Assembly (NCBI GenBank): GCA_963764955.1
Contig: CAVXVE010000052.1
Coordinates: 109,415-173,414 of the forward strand
From: Roseiarcus sp963764955
GTDB lineage: Bacteria; Pseudomonadota; Alphaproteobacteria; Rhizobiales; Beijerinckiaceae
Reading direction: 5' to 3'
Length of the DNA stretch: 64,000 bases
A program made the translations under genes and the position numbers. A model generated the notes under the pieces. It was not told the origin of the DNA, searched no databases, and saw nothing but the letters and a program-made list of their open reading frames with translations. Every line of letters starts with the position of its first letter. The first letter of the stretch is position 1. This document shows positions 7,750-16,834 of this stretch, one piece after another.

Positions 7750-9061
7750 CTACTCCCCGCCCCGCTCCTTGCGCAGCTTCGCCCAGTACTCGAGCCGCTT
7801 TGAAATCTCGCGCTCAAAGCCCCGCTCGACCGGTTCGTAAAGCGTGCGCCGGCCGATCGCCTCAGGCCAGTAGCTCTGGCCGCTGAATGCGTCGGGCGCG
7901 TCGTGGTCGTACTGGTAGTCCCTGCCATAGCCCTCGCGCTTCATGAGCCGCGTCGGCGCGTTGAGGATGGTCTTCGGCGGCGCGGGTGAGCCATGCTCTC
8001 TCGCCAGCGCCTGAGCGGCTCCGAACGCCTTGTAGACGGCGTTCGATTTCGGCGCGGTCGCGACATAGACCACGGCTTGAGCGATCGCGAGTTCGCCCTC
8101 CGGACTGCCAAGGAAATCGTAAGCGTCCTTAGCCGCGTTGGCGATCACGAGCGCCTGCGGATCGGCGAGCCCGATGTCCTCGGACGCCATGCGCACGACG
8201 CGCCGCGCGATGAACAGCGGATCCTCGCCCGCCTCGAACATGCGCGCGAGATAATAGAGCGCCGCGTCCGGATCGGAGCCGCGCACGCATTTGTGCAAGG
8301 CCGAGATCAGATTGTAATGGCCGTCCTGCGCCTTGTCGTAGATCGGCGCCCGCCGCTGCACGACCTCGACCAGCCGCGCGCTGTCCAGCGTCTCGTCCGG
8401 GCGGGCGGCGCGCCAGATTTCTTCCGCCAGAGTAAGGACCGCGCGGCCGTCGCCGTCCGCCATATTGATGAGCGCCTCGCGCGCGTCCGCGTCGAGCGGC
8501 AGAGGCTTGCCCATCGCCTGTTCGGCGCGGTTGACCAGCGCTTCGAGGGCCTCGGGTCCAAGCGGGCGAAAGACCAGCACGCGGGCGCGCGACAACAAAG
8601 CCGCGTTGAGCTCGAATGAAGGATTTTCGGTCGTGGCGCCGATGAGCGTGATCGAGCCGTCCTCCATCACCGGCAGAAACGAATCCTGCTGCGCCCGGTT
8701 GAAGCGATGGATCTCGTCGACGAACAGCAGCGTGCCCTGCCCCTTGCGCGCGGCGCGCGCGGGCGGCGTCGAAGATCTTCTTCAATTCCGCGACGCCCGT
8801 ATGGATCGCCGAAACCTGGACGAACGCATCCTCGCGCGACGCGCCGATCAGGCGGGCGACCGTCGTCTTGCCGCTGCCCGGCGGTCCCCAAAAAATCATC
8901 GAGCCCAGCGACGGCGCCTTAAGCAGGCGCGTCAGCGCTCCGTCCGGCCCCGTCAGATGCTCCTGGCCCGAAACCTCGGCGAGCGACGTCGGCCGCAGCC
9001 GCTCGGCGAGCGGCGCCGGCGGCGGCTCGGGCTTGGGGCTTAGCGAGTCGAGCAGGCTCAT
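7750..9061 (-). pseudogene. rarA: replication-associated recombination protein A (RarA/MgsA), one frameshift
   Basis: An AAA+ ATPase of the clamp-loader branch that acts at stalled replication forks. The N-terminal part (from ATG 9061) carries 'AERLRPTSLAEVSGQEHLTG' and Walker A 'GPPGSGKTT'. The second part carries Walker B 'FVDEIHRFNRAQQDSFLP', sensor 'GATTENPSFELN' and the MgsA C-terminal domain ('ISALHKCVRGSDPDAALYYL'). The two lie in different frames, with a break inside the GC-only run at about 8747-8770. A one-base correction restores a protein of about 436 residues. A sequencing error is the likely cause, since every motif is intact. Confidence 0.9.
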
Positions 9062-9173
9062 GGCGCTTTGTCCCGCGCGGACGGTCCGCTGTCCAGCCGG
9101 GCGCGCTCCCGCTTGCCGGCGGCTTGCGGGCGCCCCATTGTCCGCCCTTCCATCGAACCGAAGAGACCGGCTG

Positions 9174-10359
9174 ATGAGTTCCTTCGCCCTTCCCTATGCT
9201 CCATCCGAAACACTGGGCTTTATTCCGGAACGGCTCGAGCGGCTCACAGCGGTCATGGCCCATGAGGTCGAGGAGAAAAAGGCTCCCGGCGTCTCCATGC
9301 TGATCGCCCGCCACGGCAGGATCGCTTACCGGGAATCGGTCGGCGCATTGCGCCCGGGTGGACCGGCAATGACCGACGACGTGATCTTCCGCATCTATTC
9401 GATGACCAAGCCGATCGTTTCGGTCGCCGCGATGATGCTGGTCGAGGAGGGGCGCCTCCTCATCACCGATCCCGTCTCGAAATTCATCCCCGCTTTCGAG
9501 AACACGAAAGTCGGCGTCGTCAACGGCGACAAGCTCGATCTTGCGCCGCTGAAGCGGCCGATCACGGTCCAGGACCTCATGCGGCACACATCGGGACTGA
9601 CCTATGGCTACACCGGGGTCTCGCCAGTCCAGAAGCTGATGAATGCGACGAACGTCGTGAATGCGAACCGATCTTTGGCGGAAAATGTCGAGGCGATGGC
9701 TGCGCTTCCGCTCATGCATCAGCCCGGCGAGGTCTGGGAGTACAGTGTGTCCACTGACGTGCTCGGCCGCGTGATCGAGGTCATCGAAGGCGCTTCGCTG
9801 GGCGAGGTTTTGCAGCAGCGCCTGTTCGGCCCGCTCGGCATGGTCGACACCGCCTTTTTCATCCCTCCCTCAAAGCTTCCGCGGGAGGCAAAGCCAATGT
9901 CGCCACAAGTCTACATAAGCCTTGGCGTCGATCCGAATCCCATGACCGAGCCGCCACGATTCGAATCGGGCGGCGGCGGACTTTTGTCGACGATCGGAGA
10001 TTACGCGCGCTTCGCTGCGATGCTAAGCAGCGGAGGCGAGCTCGACGGCGTACGCATCCTGGGACCCCGGATGATCCGGTTCATGGCGAGCGATCATCTG
10101 GGATCTAATGTCGACCGCAGCCACGCGCTGCTTGCGCCGGGCCACGGATTTCGGCCTCGGCTTCGGCGTGCGCCTGCAATATGGACTCGCGACGACGCCA
10201 GGATCGGTCGGCGACTATTTCTGGGGCGGCTGGGCGGGAACGACATTCAGGGTTTCGCCGCAAGACTCCCTGTTCGCGATTTTCATGACACAGGCGCCGG
10301 ACAATCGCGAGCATTTTGGCTGGACGTTTGGCAATCTGCTCAACGCGGCAATCCTTTAA
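9174..10359 (+). pseudogene. class C beta-lactamase-like serine hydrolase, first tandem copy, one frameshift
   Basis: A member of the beta-lactamase/esterase EstB-like family. The product starts MSSFALPYAPSETLGFIPER, and the catalytic S-x-x-K is in 'IYSMTKP'. 'HTSGLTYG', 'WEYSVSTDVLG' and a C-terminal 'WGG' follow. After 'LLAPGHGF' the frame is lost near 10150, where an extra T in 'GGATTTCGG' appears. The rest ('GLGFGVRLQYG' to 'NLLNAAIL') continues one frame over and ends at 10359. The next gene is a close paralogue that retains the intact equivalent. There is no signal peptide, so it is probably cytoplasmic, hydrolysing esters or lactones rather than drugs. Confidence 0.88.
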
Positions 10360-10385
10360 ACCTCCGGCAGCCCAAAGAGAAAGCT

Positions 10386-11570
10386 ATGAGTTCCTTCGCC
10401 CTGCCCTACGCTCCATCCGAAACGCTGGGCTTTATTCCGGAAAGGCTCGAGCGGCTGACCGCAATCATGGCCCGCCAGGTCGAGGAGAAAAAGGCGCCAG
10501 GCGTCTCCATGCTGATCGCCCGTCACGGCAAGATCGCCTACCGGGAGATGGTCGGCGCGTTGCGCCCCAGCGGCCCGCTGATGACCGACGATGCGATCTT
10601 CCGCATCTATTCAATGACCAAGCCGATCGTTTCGGTCGCCGCAATGATGCTGGTCGAGGAGGGGCGCCTCGTCATTACGGATCCGGTCTCGAAATACATC
10701 CCCGCTTTCGCCAACGTGAAGGTCGGCGCCACGAGCGGCGAGAAGCTCGACCTTGCGCCGCCGAAGCGGCCGATCACCGTCCAGGACCTGATGCGCCACA
10801 CATCGGGACTTACTTATGGCTTTACCGGGGTTTCCCCAGTCCAGAAGCTCACCAAGGCCGCCAATGTTGTGCATCCGAACCGGACGCTCGCCGAAAACGT
10901 CGAGGCGATGGCCGCGCTTCCGCTCATGCATCAGCCGGGCGAGGTCTGGGAGTATGGTCTCTCCACCGACGTGCTCGGCCGCGTGATCGAGGTCATCGAA
11001 CACGCTCCGCTCGGCGAAATCCTGCGCGCGCGTGTGTTCGAGCCGCTTGGGATGACAGACACCGCCTTCTATACGCCGCCGAACAAGGCGGCGCGGCGCG
11101 CCGATCCGTTCTCGTTCGATTTCATGACTGCGGCGGGCCTCGACACCCGTGACGCCTCCGCGCCGCCGAAATTCGAATCCGGCGGCGGCGGACTCCTGTC
11201 GACGCTCGCCGATTATACGCGCTTCACCGCCATGCTGAGCGCAGGCGGGACGCTTGACGGCGCGCGCATCCTCGGGGCGAGAACGCTCGCCTTCATGGCC
11301 AGCGATCATCTCGGCGCCACGGTCAGGAAGGACCACTATCTGCTATGGCCCGGGCACGGCTTCGGTCTCGGCTTCGCGGTGCGCACCGATCCGGGCAAGG
11401 CGCCGACGGCCGGCAGCGTCGGCGAGTTCTTCTGGGGCGGCATGATGGGCACGGCCTTCTGGGTCTCGCCGCACGACTCCCTGTTCGCGATCCTCATGGT
11501 CCAGACGCCGGAGAACCGCGAATATTTCCGCGTGCTGTTCCGCAATCTGGTCAGCGCCGCGATCGCGTGA
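10386..11570 (+). CDS. class C beta-lactamase-like serine hydrolase, second tandem copy (394 aa)
   Basis: The intact paralogue of the preceding gene, starting 26 bp after it. The first ten residues are identical and most of the protein is similar. Ser76 and Lys79 of 'IYSMTKP' form the S-x-x-K motif, 'WEYGLSTDVLG' supplies the expected tyrosine, and 'FFWGGMMGTAFWVSP' lies where the third active-site motif of EstB-type enzymes falls. It has no export signal. Family members are esterases, transesterases or peptidases; the substrate cannot be read from the sequence. The tandem arrangement indicates local duplication followed by divergence, mostly in the region 220-250. Confidence 0.92.
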   Translation: MSSFALPYAPSETLGFIPERLERLTAIMARQVEEKKAPGVSMLIARHGKIAYREMVGALRPSGPLMTDDAIFRIYSMTKPIVSVAAMMLVEEGRLVITDPVSKYIPAFANVKVGATSGEKLDLAPPKRPITVQDLMRHTSGLTYGFTGVSPVQKLTKAANVVHPNRTLAENVEAMAALPLMHQPGEVWEYGLSTDVLGRVIEVIEHAPLGEILRARVFEPLGMTDTAFYTPPNKAARRADPFSFDFMTAAGLDTRDASAPPKFESGGGGLLSTLADYTRFTAMLSAGGTLDGARILGARTLAFMASDHLGATVRKDHYLLWPGHGFGLGFAVRTDPGKAPTAGSVGEFFWGGMMGTAFWVSPHDSLFAILMVQTPENREYFRVLFRNLVSAAIA

Positions 11571-11618
11571 GGTCATCATCGAGCCAGGGCCCGTGCGGTC
11601 AACGCCGCGGGGCCCCGA

Positions 11619-13400
11619 TCACGCCGCGAACTTCCGCTCCGCCGCCACCCATGTCTCGCTAACCTTGATATCGGCGATTTCATTCGGGCTGACCTTGTAG
11701 GGATCGGACTGCAGAATCGTGAAATCCGCTTCCTTGCCCTTTTCGAGCGAACCTAGTCGGTCGCCCTGCCCGAGCTGTCGGGCGGCGTTGATTGTTACGG
11801 CGCGGATCGCGTCGTCAAGCGAAACGGCCTGATCGGGACCGACGACGGAATTGTCGATGATGCAGCGGCGCGTGACTGCCGTACTGATGAGCGCGAGCGG
11901 CCCGGGCGGCGAGCAGGGCCCGTCGGTGTGCAGCGTGAAAGGCAAGCCCGCTTTCACGCAGGCCCCTGCCGGGTCCATGAAGGCGGCGCGTTCGGCGCCG
12001 AAGATCTGATCGCGATAGGCGGCGCCGTAGAAGCGCACATGGTTCATCAGAAAGCTCGGCTCAACGTTCAGCGTTTTCATCCGCAGAATCTGATCGGGGC
12101 GGGCCATCGTCGAATGCTCGATGCGGTTGACGCCAAACTCGGTCGAGCCCGCATAGGCCGCCTCGATCGCGTCGAGCGCAATGTCGAGCGTGTAGTCGCC
12201 GTTGGAGTGGATCTGCACTGGCAGGCCGAAGGCCTTCACTTCAGCGACCATCTGTTTCATCTGCGCAGCGTCGAAGTTCGGCGAACCCTTGGAGGTCGAA
12301 TTGAGATAGGGCCTGGTCTGCGCGCCGGTTTCGGTCTGGTTCGAGCCGTCGCCGACGATCTTGACGCCATAGAGCGAGAACAGCGAATTATCGACGGGCG
12401 CGCCCTTCCCCAGGCCCTGACTGCGCCAAGGCGTCAGGCCCTTCATGTCGTCGAACATCACGCTCGCGCTGGTGCGGCAAGCGAGAGAATTCGAGAGCTT
12501 GGCGAATGGCTCGATCCAGTCCGAGCGGATCGTGCCCGGCTCGTGCATCATCGTGTTGCCGACGGACGCCATGTGTCGGCAGAAATCGGTGACCGCCTTG
12601 GCCGCAACCTCGGGCGTGACCTTGCCGAGGAAGTGGACCGCGAATTTGAGCATCGCGCTTTCCTCGTAGACCATGCCGTTGAGCTTGCCGTCAGGTCCCC
12701 GGCCGAAATGGCCGCCGCCCGGCAGGTCTCCGATATTCTCGGGGATTCCCGCGAGCTTCAGCGCCTCGCTGTTAACGCAGGCGTCGTGCCCGTTGGTGTA
12801 CCAGACGAAAATCGGATGGTCGGTCGAAATCGCATCCAATTCCGTCCGCGTGAGATCTCCGCCCTGCAGGAGATTGTCGAAGTTCGAGCCGACGATCCAT
12901 TGTTCCTCAGGCGTCGCGGCTGCTTCCTGCTTGAGATGCGCGACAAGGTTTTCGCGCGTCGGATATTTGGCGTAGCCGACGTCGTCGAGCAGTTCAAAGA
13001 TCAGCGAAGCCAGGAGCGTATGGCAGTGGGGATCGATGAGCCCAGGCAGGGCCGTGCGGCCGGCGAGGTCGACGATCGTGGTCTCGCTGGTCCTGAGGCC
13101 GCTCACCACGCTCTCGTCGCCGACCGCGAGCACCTTACCGCCCTTGACCGCGAGCGCTGAGGCGACCGGCGCGCCCGCTAGCGGACGGATTGTCCCGCCG
13201 CGAAGAATGAGGTCCGCGCCCTCGCCCGCTGACGAGGCCGCCGCGGACCCGGCGCCGGAGAACGCCGAGGCCGCGGCGACCGAATAGGCCATAAACGCCC
13301 GCCGGGAGGGCATGGCCGCCGCCTTGCCGATCAGACTGGCCACGCCGCCGGCATGGAACTCGTCGCGAAGAACGAGCTGATTGAAACACCCGAGGCACAT
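11619..13400 (-). CDS. amidohydrolase family protein (YtcJ-like, metal-dependent; 593 aa)
   Basis: A metal-dependent hydrolase of the Amidohydro_3 group. The N-terminus includes a twin-arginine-like stretch (SRRAFMAYSVAAASAF, about residues 32-47), suggesting export. The beta-strand/metal motif 'LPGLIDPHCHT' follows, then 'VQIHSNGDYTLD', 'NRIEHSTMARPDQI' and 'LHTDGPCSPPGPL', and the C-terminal strand 'GSLEKGKEADFTILQSDP'. ATG 13400 is preferred: GGGAGG lies upstream and the first residues, MCLGCFNQLVL, are plausible. Substrates of this group are often N-formyl or cyclic amides; none can be assigned. The gene stands alone, convergent with the hydrolase pair. Confidence 0.85.
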   Translation of the reverse strand: MCLGCFNQLVLRDEFHAGGVASLIGKAAAMPSRRAFMAYSVAAASAFSGAGSAAASSAGEGADLILRGGTIRPLAGAPVASALAVKGGKVLAVGDESVVSGLRTSETTIVDLAGRTALPGLIDPHCHTLLASLIFELLDDVGYAKYPTRENLVAHLKQEAAATPEEQWIVGSNFDNLLQGGDLTRTELDAISTDHPIFVWYTNGHDACVNSEALKLAGIPENIGDLPGGGHFGRGPDGKLNGMVYEESAMLKFAVHFLGKVTPEVAAKAVTDFCRHMASVGNTMMHEPGTIRSDWIEPFAKLSNSLACRTSASVMFDDMKGLTPWRSQGLGKGAPVDNSLFSLYGVKIVGDGSNQTETGAQTRPYLNSTSKGSPNFDAAQMKQMVAEVKAFGLPVQIHSNGDYTLDIALDAIEAAYAGSTEFGVNRIEHSTMARPDQILRMKTLNVEPSFLMNHVRFYGAAYRDQIFGAERAAFMDPAGACVKAGLPFTLHTDGPCSPPGPLALISTAVTRRCIIDNSVVGPDQAVSLDDAIRAVTINAARQLGQGDRLGSLEKGKEADFTILQSDPYKVSPNEIADIKVSETWVAAERKFAA

Positions 13401-13606
13401 ATGAACCTCCCGAACCTTGCAGCGTGCGACGGGCGTCATCTACATGGTTCGGCGAAGCGCCGGAACTAGCCGAATTGTTGATCTCGGAGCGAGACTTGAC
13501 GGCGCTCAAGGCGCGGCGCCCCGAGCATCGGCGACGCCTCACACCCACGCGACAACGCTTTCGGCCGACGCGCGCAACGGCTCACGCGTGACCGCGACGG
13601 CGGGCC

Positions 13607-14044
13607 TTACCACACGCCGGTATTCTGCATCGACGCCCAGGGTTCGGCCGGCGCCTTCGACTCGCCCTTCTGGATGAGCTCAATCGAGATCAAGTCGGGC
13701 GTGCGGATGAAGGCCATGTGGCCGTCGCGCGGCGGACGATTGATGGTCACGCCCGCCTTCTGCAGCTTGGCGCAAAGCGCATAGATGTCGTCGACGGCAT
13801 AGGCGAGATGGCCGAAATTGCGCCCGCCTTTGTATTCCTCGGGGTCCCAGTTGTAGGTGAGCTCGACCGTTGGCTTCCGGTTCGCCTTCGCCTGCTCGGC
13901 GTCATCGGGGGCCGCGAGGAACACGAGCGTGAAACGCCCCTTCTCGTTCTCGATGCGCCGCGTCTCGACAAAGCCCATGAGCTCGAAGAACGCGATCGTC
14001 GCCTTGAGGTCGGTCACGCGGATCATCGTGTGCAGATATTCCAT
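13607..14044 (-). CDS. gloA: VOC family protein, glyoxalase I-like lactoylglutathione lyase (145 aa)
   Basis: A vicinal-oxygen-chelate fold protein of typical GloA length. Metal ligands are visible in order: His in 'EYLHTMIRV', Glu in 'PTVELTYN', His in 'NFGHLAYAV' and Glu in 'ISIELIQ'. Glyoxalase I isomerises the methylglyoxal-glutathione hemithioacetal to S-lactoylglutathione in the cytoplasm. The start at 14044 gives the normal N-terminus MEYLHTMIRVTDL; an upstream in-frame extension does not resemble the family. A GAGGAG sequence lies close to the ATG. It is transcribed divergently from a CDF transporter gene. Confidence 0.9.
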   Translation of the reverse strand: MEYLHTMIRVTDLKATIAFFELMGFVETRRIENEKGRFTLVFLAAPDDAEQAKANRKPTVELTYNWDPEEYKGGRNFGHLAYAVDDIYALCAKLQKAGVTINRPPRDGHMAFIRTPDLISIELIQKGESKAPAEPWASMQNTGVW

Positions 14045-14136
14045 AGGCTCCTCGTCCGGGTTTGCTTCGTTAATGGCTTCGGAGCATAACGCCTCTGGCC
14101 TCAAGGGGAAGCCCCTCGACACATGGACAACTCGGT

Positions 14137-15546
14137 TTGGGAACAAAGCCGCGCCATCCGGGCGACGACCACTCAGCGTTAAAACAGCGCGCGGCGGCGG
14201 CCTCGATCGTGGCAAGCACGATCCTCGCGGCGGTCAAGCTTGCAGCGGGCTTCGCCTCCGGATCGCTCGCGCTTCTCTCCGAAGGCGCGCATAACACGCT
14301 CGACATCGGCGCGAGCGCGCTCACCCTCTTCGCCGTGCGCGAGGCCGACAAGCCCGCCGACGCCGAACATCCATTCGGCCACGCCAAGATCGAGGCGGTG
14401 GCCGCGCTGGCCGAAACCGGCTTTCTCGCCGCGCTCTCGATCGGCGTCGCGATCGAGGCCGTCGGGCGCATCCGCGACGGCGGCGCGGCGGTCGACGTCG
14501 GCGCTTTCGCCATCGGCGCGATCCTGTTGTCGATCGTGGTCGACGTCGCGCGCTGGCGAGCGCTGACCCATGTCGCGCGCTTGACGTCGAGCCATGCGCT
14601 CAGCGCCGACGCGCTGCACTATTCGAGCGATCTGATCTCGTCCGCCCTCGTCCTGATAGGCCTCGTCGCGACGCGGGCGGGATTTCCTCACGCCGACGCA
14701 CTGGCCGCGATCGGCGTCGCCGGTTTCATCGCCGCGGCCGGCTATCGCCTCGGCCGATCGACGATTGATGCGCTCGTCGACCGCGCGCCGGAGGGGCTGA
14801 CCGACGCCGTCCGCGCCCTGGTCAGAAACACCAAGAGCATCGCCGGGATCGAGACGATCCGACTCAGGCAGAGCGGACCCAAGATCGCGGGCGACGTCAT
14901 CGTCTCGGTGTCGCGAACCCTGCCGCTGGAACGCGTCGCGGCGATCAAGGCCGACATGCAAGCCCGGATCGAGCGGCGTTGGCCCCAGGCCGAACTGACG
15001 ATCACCGCCAACCCGCGTGCGCTTAACGATGAGACGATCCTCGAGCGCGTGCTGGTGATCGCGGCGAGGCGAGGTCTGCCCGTGCACCATGTCACCATCC
15101 AGGACATCGAAGGCCGCAAGACCGTCGCCCTCGATCTCGAAGTCGACGGCGTGATGACGATCGGCGAGGCGCATCGGGTAGCCTCGGAGCTCGAGGACGC
15201 CATCGCCGACGAGATCGGCGAGGGCGTCGAGGTCGAAACCCACATTGAGCCCGCCGAGCCGGAAGTCCGCGGCCAACTGGCCGAGCCCGGCCTCGCGCAT
15301 CGCATCGAAGCTTCGCTGGCCGCCGCGGCCGCTAAGCAAGGACGCGTCCGCGATATTCATGACGTGCGGGTGCGCGAGACCTCGGGCGGCGTGTTCGTTC
15401 TCTTCCACTGCCACGTCGATCCGGCGACGCCGGTCGAGGCGGTCCATAGCGCCGTCGATTCGCTTGAGCGCTCGGTCAGGCAAGCGTTTCCGGAGGCGCG
15501 CCGGGTCGTCGGCCATGCCGAGCCGGCCGGGACGGAGGCAGGCTAG
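14137..15546 (+). CDS. cation diffusion facilitator (CDF) family transporter (469 aa)
   Basis: An inner-membrane divalent-metal/proton antiporter of the CDF family. Helices carry the metal-site variants 'EGAHNTLDIGAS' and 'DALHYSSDLISS', with 'HPFGHAKIEAVAAL' between them. A cytoplasmic domain follows. It is longer than usual: beyond the ordinary C-terminal domain there is a second similar segment ('VRDIHDVRVRETSGGVFVLF'), so the tail looks duplicated. The start is uncertain. A TTG at 14137 opens the frame, while the nearby ATG at 14123 is out of frame and soon stops. The metal cannot be assigned; zinc, cobalt or manganese are typical. Confidence 0.88.
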   Translation: MGTKPRHPGDDHSALKQRAAAASIVASTILAAVKLAAGFASGSLALLSEGAHNTLDIGASALTLFAVREADKPADAEHPFGHAKIEAVAALAETGFLAALSIGVAIEAVGRIRDGGAAVDVGAFAIGAILLSIVVDVARWRALTHVARLTSSHALSADALHYSSDLISSALVLIGLVATRAGFPHADALAAIGVAGFIAAAGYRLGRSTIDALVDRAPEGLTDAVRALVRNTKSIAGIETIRLRQSGPKIAGDVIVSVSRTLPLERVAAIKADMQARIERRWPQAELTITANPRALNDETILERVLVIAARRGLPVHHVTIQDIEGRKTVALDLEVDGVMTIGEAHRVASELEDAIADEIGEGVEVETHIEPAEPEVRGQLAEPGLAHRIEASLAAAAAKQGRVRDIHDVRVRETSGGVFVLFHCHVDPATPVEAVHSAVDSLERSVRQAFPEARRVVGHAEPAGTEAG

Positions 15547-15679
15547 CGCTGACCGTCGCCCTTCCGAAAAGATCGCGAAAACTCCGCCAGAAGAGCCGTC
15601 GGGCGCCCATCCCCGATCATGCTTCAGTCTGGGCGCGACTTTCACGATGCTGCCGGACTGCGCTATTCATAGGAGTCCG

Positions 15680-16834
15680 ATGACCGAAACGCGACAGACC
15701 GCCAGCGCTCCGCCTGAGAAGCCTGCCGCCGAGCGCTGGACGAGGCGCTGGCTCTTTCCGCTTTTGCGGATCGCGTTTCTCGTCTTCGCCGCCTGGCTCG
15801 TGTGGTACACGGCCGGACATTGGGACCGCTGGACCGGCGCCGCGCGCCTCGAAACGACCGACGACGCCTTTGTGTCGGGGGACGTGACGCCGCTTTCGGC
15901 CCGGGTGTCGGGCTATATCACCGAGATGCCGGTCAATGACTTCCAGACCGTGCGCAAGGGCGACCTCATCGCGGTCATCGACCCTTCCGACTATCAGGCC
16001 CAGCTCGACCTGGCTCAGGCCAATCTCGCCGCCGCGCAGGCGACGCTCGCCAATCTCGCCAATCAGCGCGTCGTCCAGCAGGCGCTCGTCCAGGAGGCCG
16101 AGGCGACGATCGACGCCACCGAGGCCGACGTGCTGCGCTACCAGCTCGAGGACGAGCGCCAGCGCAACCTGTTCAAGACGGGCATTGCCGGCACGAAGCA
16201 ACTGGTCGAACAGGCCGACGACAACGCCAAGCGGGCGCTGGCGCAACGACGGCTGAACGCGGCTCAGCTTGACCAGCAAAAGGCTGCGTTGGCGGCGATC
16301 GACATCCAGGAAAGGCAGCTCAAGGCGCAAATCCGTGCGGCTGAGGCGCAGGTCGCGCTCGCCGCCGACAATCTGCGCTATACGCGCATCCTCTCGCCGG
16401 CGGACGGACTGGTCGGCGAGCGCCAGGTGCGGCTCGGCCAGTTCGTCAATGTCGGCACGCAGGTGATCGCCGTCCTGCCGTTGCCCAACCTCTGGATCAC
16501 CGCGAACTTCAAGGAGACCCAGATGACCAACATCCGGATCGGCCAGCCCGCCCGGATCGCGGTCGACGCCTTCCCGGATCTCAAGCTCATGGGCCACGTG
16601 GACAGCTGGTCGCCGGGGACCGGAAGCACGTTCGCGCTGCTGCCGCCTGACAACGCGACCGGCAACTTCACCAAGGTCGTGCAGCGCGTTCCGGTGAAGA
16701 TCGTCCTCGACCAGAATGCGTCGCTTGGATCGCTCGTGCGCCCTGGAATGTCGGTCGAGGCGACCATCGACACCGGCGCGCCCGCCGGCCAAAGCGTGGG
16801 CGTGGGCGCCGCCGCGAGCGCCGCGCCGCCGTGA
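15680..16834 (+). CDS. HlyD/EmrA-family membrane fusion protein (384 aa)
   Basis: The periplasmic adaptor of a tripartite efflux pump. One N-terminal membrane helix ('LLRIAFLVFAAWLVWYTAG', about residues 29-47) precedes the lipoyl half-motif 'TTDDAFVSGDVTPLSARVSG', a long coiled coil rich in Ala/Gln/Glu (about 110-230), the second lipoyl half 'RILSPADGLVGERQV', and a beta-barrel. ATG 15680 follows AGGAG by four bases. It overlaps the following EmrB-type permease by four bases (GTGA). Together they would export amphipathic drugs or acids with an outer-membrane channel encoded elsewhere. Confidence 0.92.
   Translation: MTETRQTASAPPEKPAAERWTRRWLFPLLRIAFLVFAAWLVWYTAGHWDRWTGAARLETTDDAFVSGDVTPLSARVSGYITEMPVNDFQTVRKGDLIAVIDPSDYQAQLDLAQANLAAAQATLANLANQRVVQQALVQEAEATIDATEADVLRYQLEDERQRNLFKTGIAGTKQLVEQADDNAKRALAQRRLNAAQLDQQKAALAAIDIQERQLKAQIRAAEAQVALAADNLRYTRILSPADGLVGERQVRLGQFVNVGTQVIAVLPLPNLWITANFKETQMTNIRIGQPARIAVDAFPDLKLMGHVDSWSPGTGSTFALLPPDNATGNFTKVVQRVPVKIVLDQNASLGSLVRPGMSVEATIDTGAPAGQSVGVGAAASAAPP

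Noticed and set aside
7644..7928. N-terminal extension of the rhodopsin-transducer homologue
   Set aside because: The sequence is Ser/Arg/Thr low complexity, overlaps rarA, and is absent from the family.
8868..11570. A 900-codon open frame that would fuse two hydrolases
   Set aside because: It joins the shadow of rarA, the first hydrolase and, after running out of frame, the second. The first hydrolase's real C-terminus lies in another frame, and the second gene has its own ATG at 10386.
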